Source: TH5896 sp050748485 (GTDB lineage: Archaea; Thermoproteota; Nitrososphaeria; Nitrososphaerales; Nitrososphaeraceae). Taken from it: 64,000 nucleotides of DNA. The position numbers and the translations under genes are program-made. Of this stretch, positions 9,255 through 17,456 are shown one piece after another. Position 1 is the stretch's first letter. Each line of letters opens with the position of its first letter. The notes beneath the pieces are model-generated. The model worked only from the letters and a program-made list of their open reading frames with translations. It was not told where the DNA came from and did no database searches. The stretch lies in the NCBI GenBank assembly GCA_050748485.1, contig JBOGPP010000106.1:4034-68033 (forward strand), given 5' to 3'.

Positions 9255-9924
9255 TTACTACAACGCAGATCATGGTCTGCGCAAGATGTCGACGAAAGCA
9301 TTTGAGATCGAGAATGAGAGTTTCGCCATAATAGATAGCGAAGTGGGAGTACATACCTATGATGAACTTGAATGGGCAATCGTGAGAAGGGTAATTCATG
9401 CAACGGCTGATTTTGATTTTGCAGGGAAAGAAAAAATCACATTTCATGGAGACGTATTCGCATCAGCTTTCAAAGCGATTGAGCATGAATGCCACATTAT
9501 CTCTGATGTAGAAATGGTACTTTCAGGTATAAACAAGCAATTGACCAAGGAATTAAATCTGAAAACCTTGTGTAGGATTTCGGATATTTCCGTCATTAAA
9601 TACTCTCGTGACAATAACCTGACCCGATCTCAAGTGGCAATGGATTTTTCAGCAGCGCAGATTCAAAACGGCATAGTGGTTATAGGTAATGCTCCTACAG
9701 CACTTTTTCAACTAATATCCCTGATTAGGGAAAACAGAGTAAAGCCTGCTCTCGTAATAGGAATTCCTGTAGGTTTCATCTCTGCCCTCGAATCAAAGAG
9801 AGAATTATTGCGCACCCCCATTCCATCCATTACTAATATCGGGCGCAAAGGGGGTAGCGCAGCTGCCTCTTCAATAATCAATGCGCTAATGTTAATTCAT
9901 AAGAGCAGGGTACGTCAAAGTTAG
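9226..9924 (+). CDS. cbiC: Precorrin-8X methylmutase CbiC
   Basis: Moves a methyl group from C11 to C12 to form cobyrinic acid (CbiC/CobH family). The diagnostic segment RRVIHATADFDF contains the catalytic His, followed by SDVEMVLSGIN, GNAPTALFQL and GIPVGFISALESKRELL and a Gly/Ala-rich KGGSAAASSIINALM end. Length (232) includes a short N-terminal extension. The start at 9226 (ATG) overlaps the end of cbiX by 29 bases, which implies translational coupling; a later ATG (MSTKAFEIENE, about residue 21) is an alternative. Confidence 0.94.
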   Translation: MSEESYPKPNYYNADHGLRKMSTKAFEIENESFAIIDSEVGVHTYDELEWAIVRRVIHATADFDFAGKEKITFHGDVFASAFKAIEHECHIISDVEMVLSGINKQLTKELNLKTLCRISDISVIKYSRDNNLTRSQVAMDFSAAQIQNGIVVIGNAPTALFQLISLIRENRVKPALVIGIPVGFISALESKRELLRTPIPSITNIGRKGGSAAASSIINALMLIHKSRVRQS

Positions 9925-10100
9925 TTGAACATTCTAACGATCTGAGGAATTTTTAATTGATTAAGTTAGGCGATCGTTCTCTCTCTTGCCTGGATTGAAA
10001 GTGACGATCCTATTATTATTGTCTATATTTTGGGTTTCAAACGATGTAGATATCAAGTCGATCGTATCCATAATATACTTGTTTCAACAACCATAAATCG

Positions 10101-10553
10101 ATGTTAACGCTGGAATCACTCGAGAAGATAATGACCAACAAGTTGGAGGTAATCCGTGAACATGAAACGGCTCAGGAAGCTGCTAAGAAAATGAAGCATA
10201 AAGATATAGGTTCATTGTTAGTCGTTGACGAATCAGATGAGCACGTTGGCATAGTAACCGAAAAAGACCTTGTTTCAAAAGTCTGCCTTCAGAACAAAAG
10301 GAGTAATGAGGTATTAGTAAGTGACATAATGTCTACCCCCTTGGTGTACATTGACAATAAAGCAACCCTCGAGGAAGCAGCTAGGAAGATGGTTGATAAC
10401 AAAATACAGCATCTGTTGATAAAGAGTACAGGTACACTGGTTGGCATACTCACCACAAGCGATCTCAGTACCTATCTAAGGCAAAACATGGACTTGGACG
10501 AAGTTAATGCTGCTATCATTGAATCATTGATGGAACAACAAAAGACAAAATGA
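10101..10553 (+). CDS. CBS-domain pair protein
   Basis: A stand-alone Bateman module of 150 residues with two CBS domains: residues about 15-70 (HETAQEAAKKMKHKDIGSLLVVDESDEHVGIVTEKDLVSK) and 80-140 (MSTPLVYIDNKATLEEAARKMVDNKIQHLLI...GILTTSDLS). These bind adenosine nucleotides and act as energy sensors in many proteins; the partner here is unknown. A TATA-like ATAATATACT lies about 27 bases before the ATG, which suggests a leaderless transcript. Such proteins are abundant in Thaumarchaeota. Confidence 0.9.
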   Translation: MLTLESLEKIMTNKLEVIREHETAQEAAKKMKHKDIGSLLVVDESDEHVGIVTEKDLVSKVCLQNKRSNEVLVSDIMSTPLVYIDNKATLEEAARKMVDNKIQHLLIKSTGTLVGILTTSDLSTYLRQNMDLDEVNAAIIESLMEQQKTK

Positions 10554-10662
10554 GTCTAAGAGTTGGTCGGAAAATATCTATGCCCAAGATTCGGGAACAC
10601 GCTATTGAGGTTACTCCGTCTCTTAAGAAATGATTTACCATTGAAAAGGAGACATCTTACTC

Positions 10663-11100
10663 TTGAAAGAGATAATTACAACCATAGAAATTAGATCAAA
10701 CCCCGAGAAGATTTGGAAAGTATTAACTGATTTTCAACTTTATAAATATTGGAACCCATTCATAATTGGGATTACTGGGTCTCCTACGAAGGGAGAGAAG
10801 ATCAAAATAGAATTAAGGACTGCAGCTCAGAAGACTCGTGTTTATCGCCCAGTTATAACAAAGGTGGTTCCCCCAACAGAATTGAGATGGCATGGGAAAG
10901 CTCTTCTCCCTTTAATATTAAATGGAGAGCATATATTTACGATCCAAGAAAATGAGGGTCATGACTCAACCTTTACTCAAAAAGAGATATTCAGAGGTTT
11001 AGGAACTTATTTGGGGAATGCCAGAATGTTCAATGATATACGGAAAAGCTTTCAAATGATGAATTCTAGTTTAAAAATAAGGGCAGAGGGTTATGAATAG
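10663..11100 (+). CDS. SRPBCC (START-like) domain protein
   Basis: A 145-residue protein with the SRPBCC ligand-binding fold: it opens with ITTIEIRSNPEKIWKVLTDFQLYKYWNPFI, the N-terminal strand and helix typical of polyketide cyclase/dehydrase-like proteins, and continues with LRWHGKALLPLILNGEHIFTI and a long C-terminal helix. These proteins bind hydrophobic ligands in a closed beta cup; the ligand is unknown. It uses a TTG start and lies 109 bases after the CBS gene on the same strand. Confidence 0.85.
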   Translation: MKEIITTIEIRSNPEKIWKVLTDFQLYKYWNPFIIGITGSPTKGEKIKIELRTAAQKTRVYRPVITKVVPPTELRWHGKALLPLILNGEHIFTIQENEGHDSTFTQKEIFRGLGTYLGNARMFNDIRKSFQMMNSSLKIRAEGYE

Positions 11101-11427
11101 ATTTTTCATTTGGAGTTGATGACTAGGTAATGGACTTGTGTTGGACCAAGCTACTCCATACACAAAGTGATGGAGCTGGCTACATGTATATCTTACATCC
11201 GTACTCGGATCAAAGGTATTGAAGCAGAGGCCAGATATCAGAGGTTCGTCAGCTTAACAGTAAGTTACAAGTGGGAGAGTAATTTTATCCTTCATTGTAT
11301 TTTCCTCCTAGGCACATTGCCTCTGTGGTTAATAGAGAATTACAAGTCAAAAATGTACTTAACTGATTCCGGTACAGGAGTATTACGGATTATCAAAACC
11401 TCTACAAATAATTACAATCAACGAAGC
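11101..11427. other. Gene-free interval between convergent genes
   Basis: This 327-base stretch separates the SRPBCC gene (plus) from the end of cbiA (minus). A short inverted repeat, CTCCAT at 11154-11159 and ATGGAG at 11170-11175, could form a hairpin that helps end transcription from either side. A plus-strand reading frame runs from 11167 into cbiA, but its composition is not protein-like and it overlaps a certain gene. I see no RNA gene. Confidence 0.4.
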
Positions 11428-12822
11428 TTACTTTCTTTTATAGCGAATGCACCTGTCTACAATTCTTCCAAGTATTCTAGTGTCCGCAAAATGTAAGTGC
11501 ATGTAGGATGCAACACATGCGTTATACGTTAAACCATCGAACTCCCCATTTATCCCACGACCTCTTTGCATGCTAAATGAGAATTGAGAATCTGAAGCGA
11601 TGTTTACTAATTCAGAGTAGTGAAATTCGTGGCCGTGAACCTGAGAGATATTACCCATTATTTCACCCTTGCCTTTGGCCTCCGTGTACCCAATTGTAAC
11701 TCGGTTGGTCATAGATGTTTCTGTATCGAATATACCGACCATCGAATATCTTCTATGCTTCTTTCTTCTATTGTCATTTATTACTTTAGTGAGGTACATT
11801 AGACCTCCACATTCCGCCATCGTAGGCATTCCATTGACAATCGATTTATATACTGACTTTTTCATTGAGTTGTTCATTTCTAGTCGTTGTGCCAATATTT
11901 CAGGAAAACCACCACCTATCAAGAGTCCGTCAACATCCCTCGGTACTGACTTTTCTTTGATAGGGCTGAAAAAAACTAGAGAAACACCATTTTTCCTAAG
12001 TGAATTTAGATTATCGTAGTAATAAAAATTAAATGACTCATCAAATGCGACAGCAATTTTACATATGGGTTTACTTTCATTCTTAGGTAGCAGTTGAGAT
12101 CCTTTTTGATTTTTTTTGCTACCTTTGAGTGACAGTATGTTGTCAAGGTTAATCTGATCAGCAACATATTTCGCACAATTCAGAATAATATTTTTACCTA
12201 TACCTTTAAATTCAATAGGGGGGATAAGCCCCAAATACCTTTCGACAGATCTGATCTCCTCATTTCGGTAGATGATCCCCAGAAGTTTTTTCTTTACTTG
12301 AATATTCAATGCATCATGTATCATGTTTGAATGTTTTTGGCTGCCAACATTGTTTATGATAATCCCGGCCACGTTCAGGCAAGGATCAAATTTTGTATAT
12401 CCAAGAATCATAGCAGCTACAGAGTGGGAAGTTTTGGCTGCATCTACAACTAATATAATGGGTGCATCGAGCATCTTGGAGATATGAGCAGTACTTCCGA
12501 AATTCCTCTTTCCAGAAATTCCGTCAAATAGGCCCATTACTCCCTCTATTACTGAGACATCCGCATCCCGAGAGTTTCTTTCAAAACACTCCAGTACTCC
12601 TTTTTTTCCCATTAGCCAGAGATCGAGGTTCCTTGACTGACGACCAGTAACGAACGTATGGTAACAAGGATCAATAAAGTCTGGACCAATCTTATACGGT
12701 TGTACCTTAAATCCGCATTCCACAAGCTTACGCATAATTCCCATTGATACCGTTGTCTTTCCTACCCCACTAGTTGTTCCAGAAATGACAATCGCTGGCT
12801 TTTGCAATAAGTAGCTGCTCAC
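11428..12822 (-). CDS. cbiA: Cobyrinate a,c-diamide synthase CbiA
   Basis: Amidates the a and c side chains of cobyrinic acid using glutamine and ATP. The N-terminal dethiobiotin-synthetase-like ATPase has its P-loop in SGTTSGVGKTTVSMGIM (residues 14-30) and KIGPDFIDPCYH. The C-terminal class I glutaminase has LLIGGGFPEI, the nucleophile Cys in AECGGLMYL and the His in GHEFHYS. Length (464) is typical. It is transcribed towards the other cbi genes rather than with them. Its start lies 69 bases after the uvrC stop on the same strand, so it could be a downstream member of that transcript. Confidence 0.95.
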   Translation of the reverse strand: MSSYLLQKPAIVISGTTSGVGKTTVSMGIMRKLVECGFKVQPYKIGPDFIDPCYHTFVTGRQSRNLDLWLMGKKGVLECFERNSRDADVSVIEGVMGLFDGISGKRNFGSTAHISKMLDAPIILVVDAAKTSHSVAAMILGYTKFDPCLNVAGIIINNVGSQKHSNMIHDALNIQVKKKLLGIIYRNEEIRSVERYLGLIPPIEFKGIGKNIILNCAKYVADQINLDNILSLKGSKKNQKGSQLLPKNESKPICKIAVAFDESFNFYYYDNLNSLRKNGVSLVFFSPIKEKSVPRDVDGLLIGGGFPEILAQRLEMNNSMKKSVYKSIVNGMPTMAECGGLMYLTKVINDNRRKKHRRYSMVGIFDTETSMTNRVTIGYTEAKGKGEIMGNISQVHGHEFHYSELVNIASDSQFSFSMQRGRGINGEFDGLTYNACVASYMHLHFADTRILGRIVDRCIRYKRK

Positions 12823-12891
12823 CTCACAACCCAGTTTTCATAGAAATGCGGGCTCAAGTTGATAAACGTCCGACCGAAATATTGTTCGTTG

Positions 12892-14541
12892 TCATAGATT
12901 CCTAATTGTGCTTTTGCGAATTGTGATGTTATATTTAAGGCCGAACCTATGAGATTCATCCCTTACATATCGAAGTAGCTTTAGCCCTTCATCATTGGCA
13001 GGCAGAATGAGAGGGTATTTCCTATCAGTTGTATAGATTTCTTCGTTGCCTTTGGCAAGAGAAAGACATGGAATATCCAAGTCAAGAGATCTCAAAGTCC
13101 TGACCGCACAGTTCAGGTGCCCCTTGCCTCCATCTATAAGTATTAAATCAGGAAGTGACAAACCCTTGCTTACATTCTCCATAGATTCTGGCCGATATCT
13201 TCTCCTAACTATCTCTTCTATCATAGCAAAATCATTCTGTATTCTCTTATTTTGTATTCTGAATCTCCGATATCCGGATTTCGAACTTTCGCCATTTACA
13301 AACCGTACACATGCGCCCACTGCTATACTTGTTCCTAAATTTGATACATCAAAACAGTCGATGATATATGGTATAAAATTCAGTTGTAGTTTATTCCTAA
13401 GATTTAGAAGCGAAGGATGATATTCCTGTTCGACATAGAGCAATAAATTTGTCTCAATTAGATCAATAATTTTATTTCTGTCGCTATAATGAGTTCCCTT
13501 TTGAACTGGTAGGATCGTTACTTTGTGCCCGGCGATAGACTCTAAGTACCCTTCAAGTGCATTGGCCTCTTGAATCTCTTCATTTGTATATATATATCTT
13601 GGAACCATAGTATCAGAACTATAGTATTGTGATATGAAAGTAGATAAGGAGTTATCCCCTACGAGATCGAAACTAGCGTGATTCCTGTCCATAATTACCC
13701 CTTTTCTACGCTTCAATGTAAGTACATGTGCAACTCCCATATCTTCGTTCTTTATGATACCAAAGAATTCTTCATCTGAATCCCGATTTGAATTAATTTC
13801 TATTTTTTGTTTCACAGTTATATTCTCGAGTCTTTGTATAGTATCACGGAGGTCCTTTGCTTGTTCATATTTGTGATTTCTTGATGCTTCAGTCATGTCT
13901 CCTTTCAATCTACCTTTTAGTTCTTCCATATTGTTCCTTCTTGTAAGCACTTTATGCAACATCGTCACTTTGTCCATGTATTGTTCCCGGGTAACATTAC
14001 CAATGCACGGAGCATCACAATTCTTGATAAAAAACTCTAGGCAAGGTTTTTTAGGCAACTTTTTACAAATCCTTACCTTAAACAACCTTCTTAACGATCC
14101 TGTGGACAATATCTTCGAGCTCCCATAAACAAACGGGCCATAGACCTTTCCCTTAGGACCAAAAAAATCCCCGTTCCTGTTCCTTCGCGCAACAAGCAGG
14201 CGAGGGAATTCCTCTTGTGTTATTTTCAGATAGGTATATTTCTGCTGATACTTCAGCTCAATATTAAATATTGGTCTGTACTGTTTTATCAAACTTGATT
14301 CGAGAAGAAATGCTTCAGTTTCGTTGAGTGTGACAACGAAATCAATGTCCGCAACTCTTGATAGTAACCGTGCAGTCTTGATTGCGTGGTAACCCTCATC
14401 AATCTTGTTCACAACGTAACTTTTTAGTCTTTTTTTTAGATTTTTTGCTTTGCCAATATATATCACTCGACCAGTTTGATCTTTCATGAAATAGACACCT
14501 GGGCCGTCGGGAACGTGAACAATTTTTTGTTCTAAGCTCAT
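12892..14541 (-). CDS. uvrC: Excinuclease ABC subunit C lacking the HhH domain
   Basis: Makes the two incisions in nucleotide excision repair. The GIY-YIG nuclease domain is at the start (GPGVYFMKDQTGRVIYIGK, residues 13-31), a cysteine group (ICKKLPKKPCLEFFIKNCDAPC) follows at about 157-178, the UvrB-binding UVR motif is near residue 220, and the RNase H-like 5' nuclease has its Asp in DCFDVSNLG, its second acidic site in LILIDGGKGHLN, and a His in RDESHRFG. The protein then stops about 15 residues later, at 549. Usual UvrC has a further (HhH)2 DNA-binding domain of about 60-70 residues; it is missing, and no remnant follows. The ATG overlaps the uvrA stop (ATGA). Confidence 0.94.
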   Translation of the reverse strand: MSLEQKIVHVPDGPGVYFMKDQTGRVIYIGKAKNLKKRLKSYVVNKIDEGYHAIKTARLLSRVADIDFVVTLNETEAFLLESSLIKQYRPIFNIELKYQQKYTYLKITQEEFPRLLVARRNRNGDFFGPKGKVYGPFVYGSSKILSTGSLRRLFKVRICKKLPKKPCLEFFIKNCDAPCIGNVTREQYMDKVTMLHKVLTRRNNMEELKGRLKGDMTEASRNHKYEQAKDLRDTIQRLENITVKQKIEINSNRDSDEEFFGIIKNEDMGVAHVLTLKRRKGVIMDRNHASFDLVGDNSLSTFISQYYSSDTMVPRYIYTNEEIQEANALEGYLESIAGHKVTILPVQKGTHYSDRNKIIDLIETNLLLYVEQEYHPSLLNLRNKLQLNFIPYIIDCFDVSNLGTSIAVGACVRFVNGESSKSGYRRFRIQNKRIQNDFAMIEEIVRRRYRPESMENVSKGLSLPDLILIDGGKGHLNCAVRTLRSLDLDIPCLSLAKGNEEIYTTDRKYPLILPANDEGLKLLRYVRDESHRFGLKYNITIRKSTIRNL

Positions 14542-17447
14542 TTCCTTGGATCCTGTTCTCTTATTATTGTATTGAGTACCTGGTTCGGGAACAACTTTGA
14601 TTTGAGGTACCTGCCTGTATGACTATTATCGCTTCGTGAGATTTCTTCTGGTGTTCCGCACGCAACTATCCTTCCTCCCAATTGCCCTCCTTCCGGTCCA
14701 AGATCTATTATCCAATCAGCGGAAACAATTACATCTAAATTATGCTCTATAATAATCACAGTGTTACCAAGGTCAACTAATTTTTGCAGGACATAAAGCA
14801 GTTTGCTAACGTCTGCGAAATGAAGCCCCGTAGTAGGCTCATCAAGTATATACACGGTATTTCCTGTGTCTTTTTTCGATAGTTCAGATGCAAGTTTTAT
14901 CCTTTGGGACTCCCCACCTGAAAGCGTTGTCGCCGGTTGACCTAGACGCAAGTAACCTAGCCCAACGTTATTAAGGAAGGCTAATTTTCTGAATATGCTT
15001 GGAATATTCGTAAAGAATTCGAGCGCTTCATCCACAGTCATGGCCAAGATATCTGCGACTGTCTTCTTTTTGAAGGTAATGCCTAGCGTTTCTGAATTGT
15101 ATCTTTTACCCTTGCAGGTATCGCACGTAATATATACGTCTGCAAGGAACTGCATCTCAATCCGCTTTACTCCTACACCTTCACATTCTTCGCACCTGCC
15201 ATCGGGAACATTAAATGAAAATCTCCCAGGCTTGAATCCTTTTTCCTTCGCCATCGTGGTCTTTGAAAATAGTTCTCTTATCGGAGTGAATGCATTTACG
15301 TACGTTGCAGCATTCGATCTCGGCGTTCGACCAATTGGAGATTGATCGATCCCTATAACCTTGTCTACCATTTCTAATCCAGTAATTCCTTTATGTTTTC
15401 CGGTCTGTTCTCGCGAATTATAGAAATGACTAGATAATCCCCTGAATAGTATGTCATTGACTAGAGTAGACTTTCCTGAACCAGACACACCAGTAACCAC
15501 AGTCAGGCAACCTAATGGGAAGGAGACATCAATACTCTTCAAGTTATTCTCTTCCGCTCGATGGACAGTGATGAATTTATTAGCACTCTTTCTCATATCT
15601 TTTGGTTTTGTGACATGCAATGAGCCAGTCAGATATTGGCCAGTAACTGAATCAATCGACCTAGAAACGTCTTCTACAGTCCCGCTTGCTACTACCTTGC
15701 CTCCATGGTTGCCAGCTCCCGGTCCCAGATCTAGTACCCAATCAGAACTCCGTATCACTTCCTCATCATGTTCGACTATGATAAGCGAATTCCCTAGCTC
15801 CCTAAGTTTTTTTAGGGTTGCAATGAGCTTTGCGTTGTCCCTCTGATGTAATCCAATGGTTGGTTCATCGAGGACATAGAGCACCCCAGATAGATTCGAA
15901 CCAATTTGAGTAGCCAATCTGATTCGCTGTGATTCACCTCCTGACAATGTAGACACCGTACGATTTAGCTGTAGATAGTCTAAGCCCACATCCAATAGAA
16001 ATTGTAGGCGAGATTTTACTTCTTTTAGTATGGCTCTTGAAATGATCAGATCATTTGTCGATAGTGTAATTTGTTTAAAAAATTCTAAGCAATCTCCTAT
16101 TGAAAAATTGCACACGTCCATTATAGATCTCCCATTAATCTTTACTGAGAGAGCTTCCTTTCTAAGCCTGTTCCCCCTGCAAGACTCACATAAATGTTCA
16201 CGCATATACTTAGCTATCTCTTCTCGCTTTGAATCGGATTCTGTTTGATTAAAGAGCCTTTCCAGATTGGGAATAACGCCTTCAAAATTTCCAACATATT
16301 CCCACTTACTATCTGAATTTCTCGACTTGAAGCTATACCGAATACGTCTGTCGGTTCCATAAAGGATTACTCTAAGTTGATCTTCAGTGAATTTGGAGAT
16401 AGGTACATTCAAATTGAAGCCGAAATGTTTACCAACATCTCTGAGTTTAGATGACCTGAAAGAAGCAAAGCGCCCCAACCATGGCTTGATGGCCCCTTCC
16501 AATATGCTTTTCGACTTGTCTGGAATTATCAAATCAGAGTCGAATTTCAGTTTGAAGCCTAATCCATTACAAGCTTTGCAAGCTCCAAATGGTGAATTAA
16601 ATGAAAAGGAGCGAGGTTCCAGCTCCCCCATACTCAATCCGCAATTAGGGCAGGCATTTTGTTGAGAATAGAGGTACATTTCGTTATCTACCAGTATAGC
16701 AGCCAATCCGTTGCCTAACCGCAATGCCAATTGGACTGACTCAATTAATCGAGCCTGTTCTTCATTAGAAATTTCGAGCCTGTCTACAACTACCTCGATA
16801 GAGTGCTTCTTTTGTTTATCCAGAACAGGCAGATTTGGATCCCTTTCAACATCACCACCTACTTGATTGCTTCTGGCATAATTATCTAAATTCGTCATTT
16901 CGCCATCAATTCTAACCCTCGGAAATCCATCTTTTTTTAAGCCTTCCAGTAATTTTTTAAAGGATCCCTTCTTCGCTTGGACTACTGGGGCAAGCAAAAG
17001 ACCCTTTCTTGCTTCAAATGCTGCAAGTATCGAATCACTAATTGCATCTGTGGATTGTCTACTGATTCTTCGTTCACAATTGGGACAGAATGGAATTCCA
17101 ATTCGAGCATAGAGCAAACGTAGATAGTCATAAATCTCTGTAACAGTGCCCACAGTAGAACGCGGATTCTTATTTGTGGTTTTCTGCTGAATCGAAATGG
17201 CCGGAGAAAGTCCATCGATTGAATCAATGTCTGGTTTGTCCATTAGTTCCAAAAACTGTCTGGCATAAGCAGACAAAGACTCTACGTATCTGCGTTGTCC
17301 CTCTGCATAGATCGTATCAAATGCAAGAGTAGACTTACCTGAGCCTGACAGGCCAGTAAAAACTACCAATTTGTTCCTTGGTATAGTAACACTTATGTTC
17401 TTCAGGTTATGCTCACGCGCTCCCTTTATGATAATGTTATCTAGCAT
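14538..17447 (-). CDS. uvrA: Excinuclease ABC subunit A
   Basis: Damage-recognition ATPase of nucleotide excision repair. At 969 residues it is full length. Visible landmarks are the first Walker A (GLSGSGKSTLAFDTIYAEGQ), zinc cysteines (CPNCGLSMGEL...CKACNGLG), the first ABC signature LSGGESQRIRLATQIG, the second Walker A (GVSGSGKSTLVNDILF), zinc module CEECEGVGVKRIEMQFLADV with CDTCKGKRYN, and the second signature LSGGESQRIKLASEL. It follows uvrB after 9 bases and overlaps uvrC by 4, so uvrB-uvrA-uvrC is one operon. Confidence 0.97.
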   Translation of the reverse strand: MLDNIIIKGAREHNLKNISVTIPRNKLVVFTGLSGSGKSTLAFDTIYAEGQRRYVESLSAYARQFLELMDKPDIDSIDGLSPAISIQQKTTNKNPRSTVGTVTEIYDYLRLLYARIGIPFCPNCERRISRQSTDAISDSILAAFEARKGLLLAPVVQAKKGSFKKLLEGLKKDGFPRVRIDGEMTNLDNYARSNQVGGDVERDPNLPVLDKQKKHSIEVVVDRLEISNEEQARLIESVQLALRLGNGLAAILVDNEMYLYSQQNACPNCGLSMGELEPRSFSFNSPFGACKACNGLGFKLKFDSDLIIPDKSKSILEGAIKPWLGRFASFRSSKLRDVGKHFGFNLNVPISKFTEDQLRVILYGTDRRIRYSFKSRNSDSKWEYVGNFEGVIPNLERLFNQTESDSKREEIAKYMREHLCESCRGNRLRKEALSVKINGRSIMDVCNFSIGDCLEFFKQITLSTNDLIISRAILKEVKSRLQFLLDVGLDYLQLNRTVSTLSGGESQRIRLATQIGSNLSGVLYVLDEPTIGLHQRDNAKLIATLKKLRELGNSLIIVEHDEEVIRSSDWVLDLGPGAGNHGGKVVASGTVEDVSRSIDSVTGQYLTGSLHVTKPKDMRKSANKFITVHRAEENNLKSIDVSFPLGCLTVVTGVSGSGKSTLVNDILFRGLSSHFYNSREQTGKHKGITGLEMVDKVIGIDQSPIGRTPRSNAATYVNAFTPIRELFSKTTMAKEKGFKPGRFSFNVPDGRCEECEGVGVKRIEMQFLADVYITCDTCKGKRYNSETLGITFKKKTVADILAMTVDEALEFFTNIPSIFRKLAFLNNVGLGYLRLGQPATTLSGGESQRIKLASELSKKDTGNTVYILDEPTTGLHFADVSKLLYVLQKLVDLGNTVIIIEHNLDVIVSADWIIDLGPEGGQLGGRIVACGTPEEISRSDNSHTGRYLKSKLFPNQVLNTIIREQDPRK

Positions 17448-17456
17448 CGACTATCC

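Noticed and set aside
11167..11496. Plus-strand frame of 109 codons
   Set aside because: It runs into the 3' end of cbiA on the opposite strand, has no family resemblance and contains the hairpin region.
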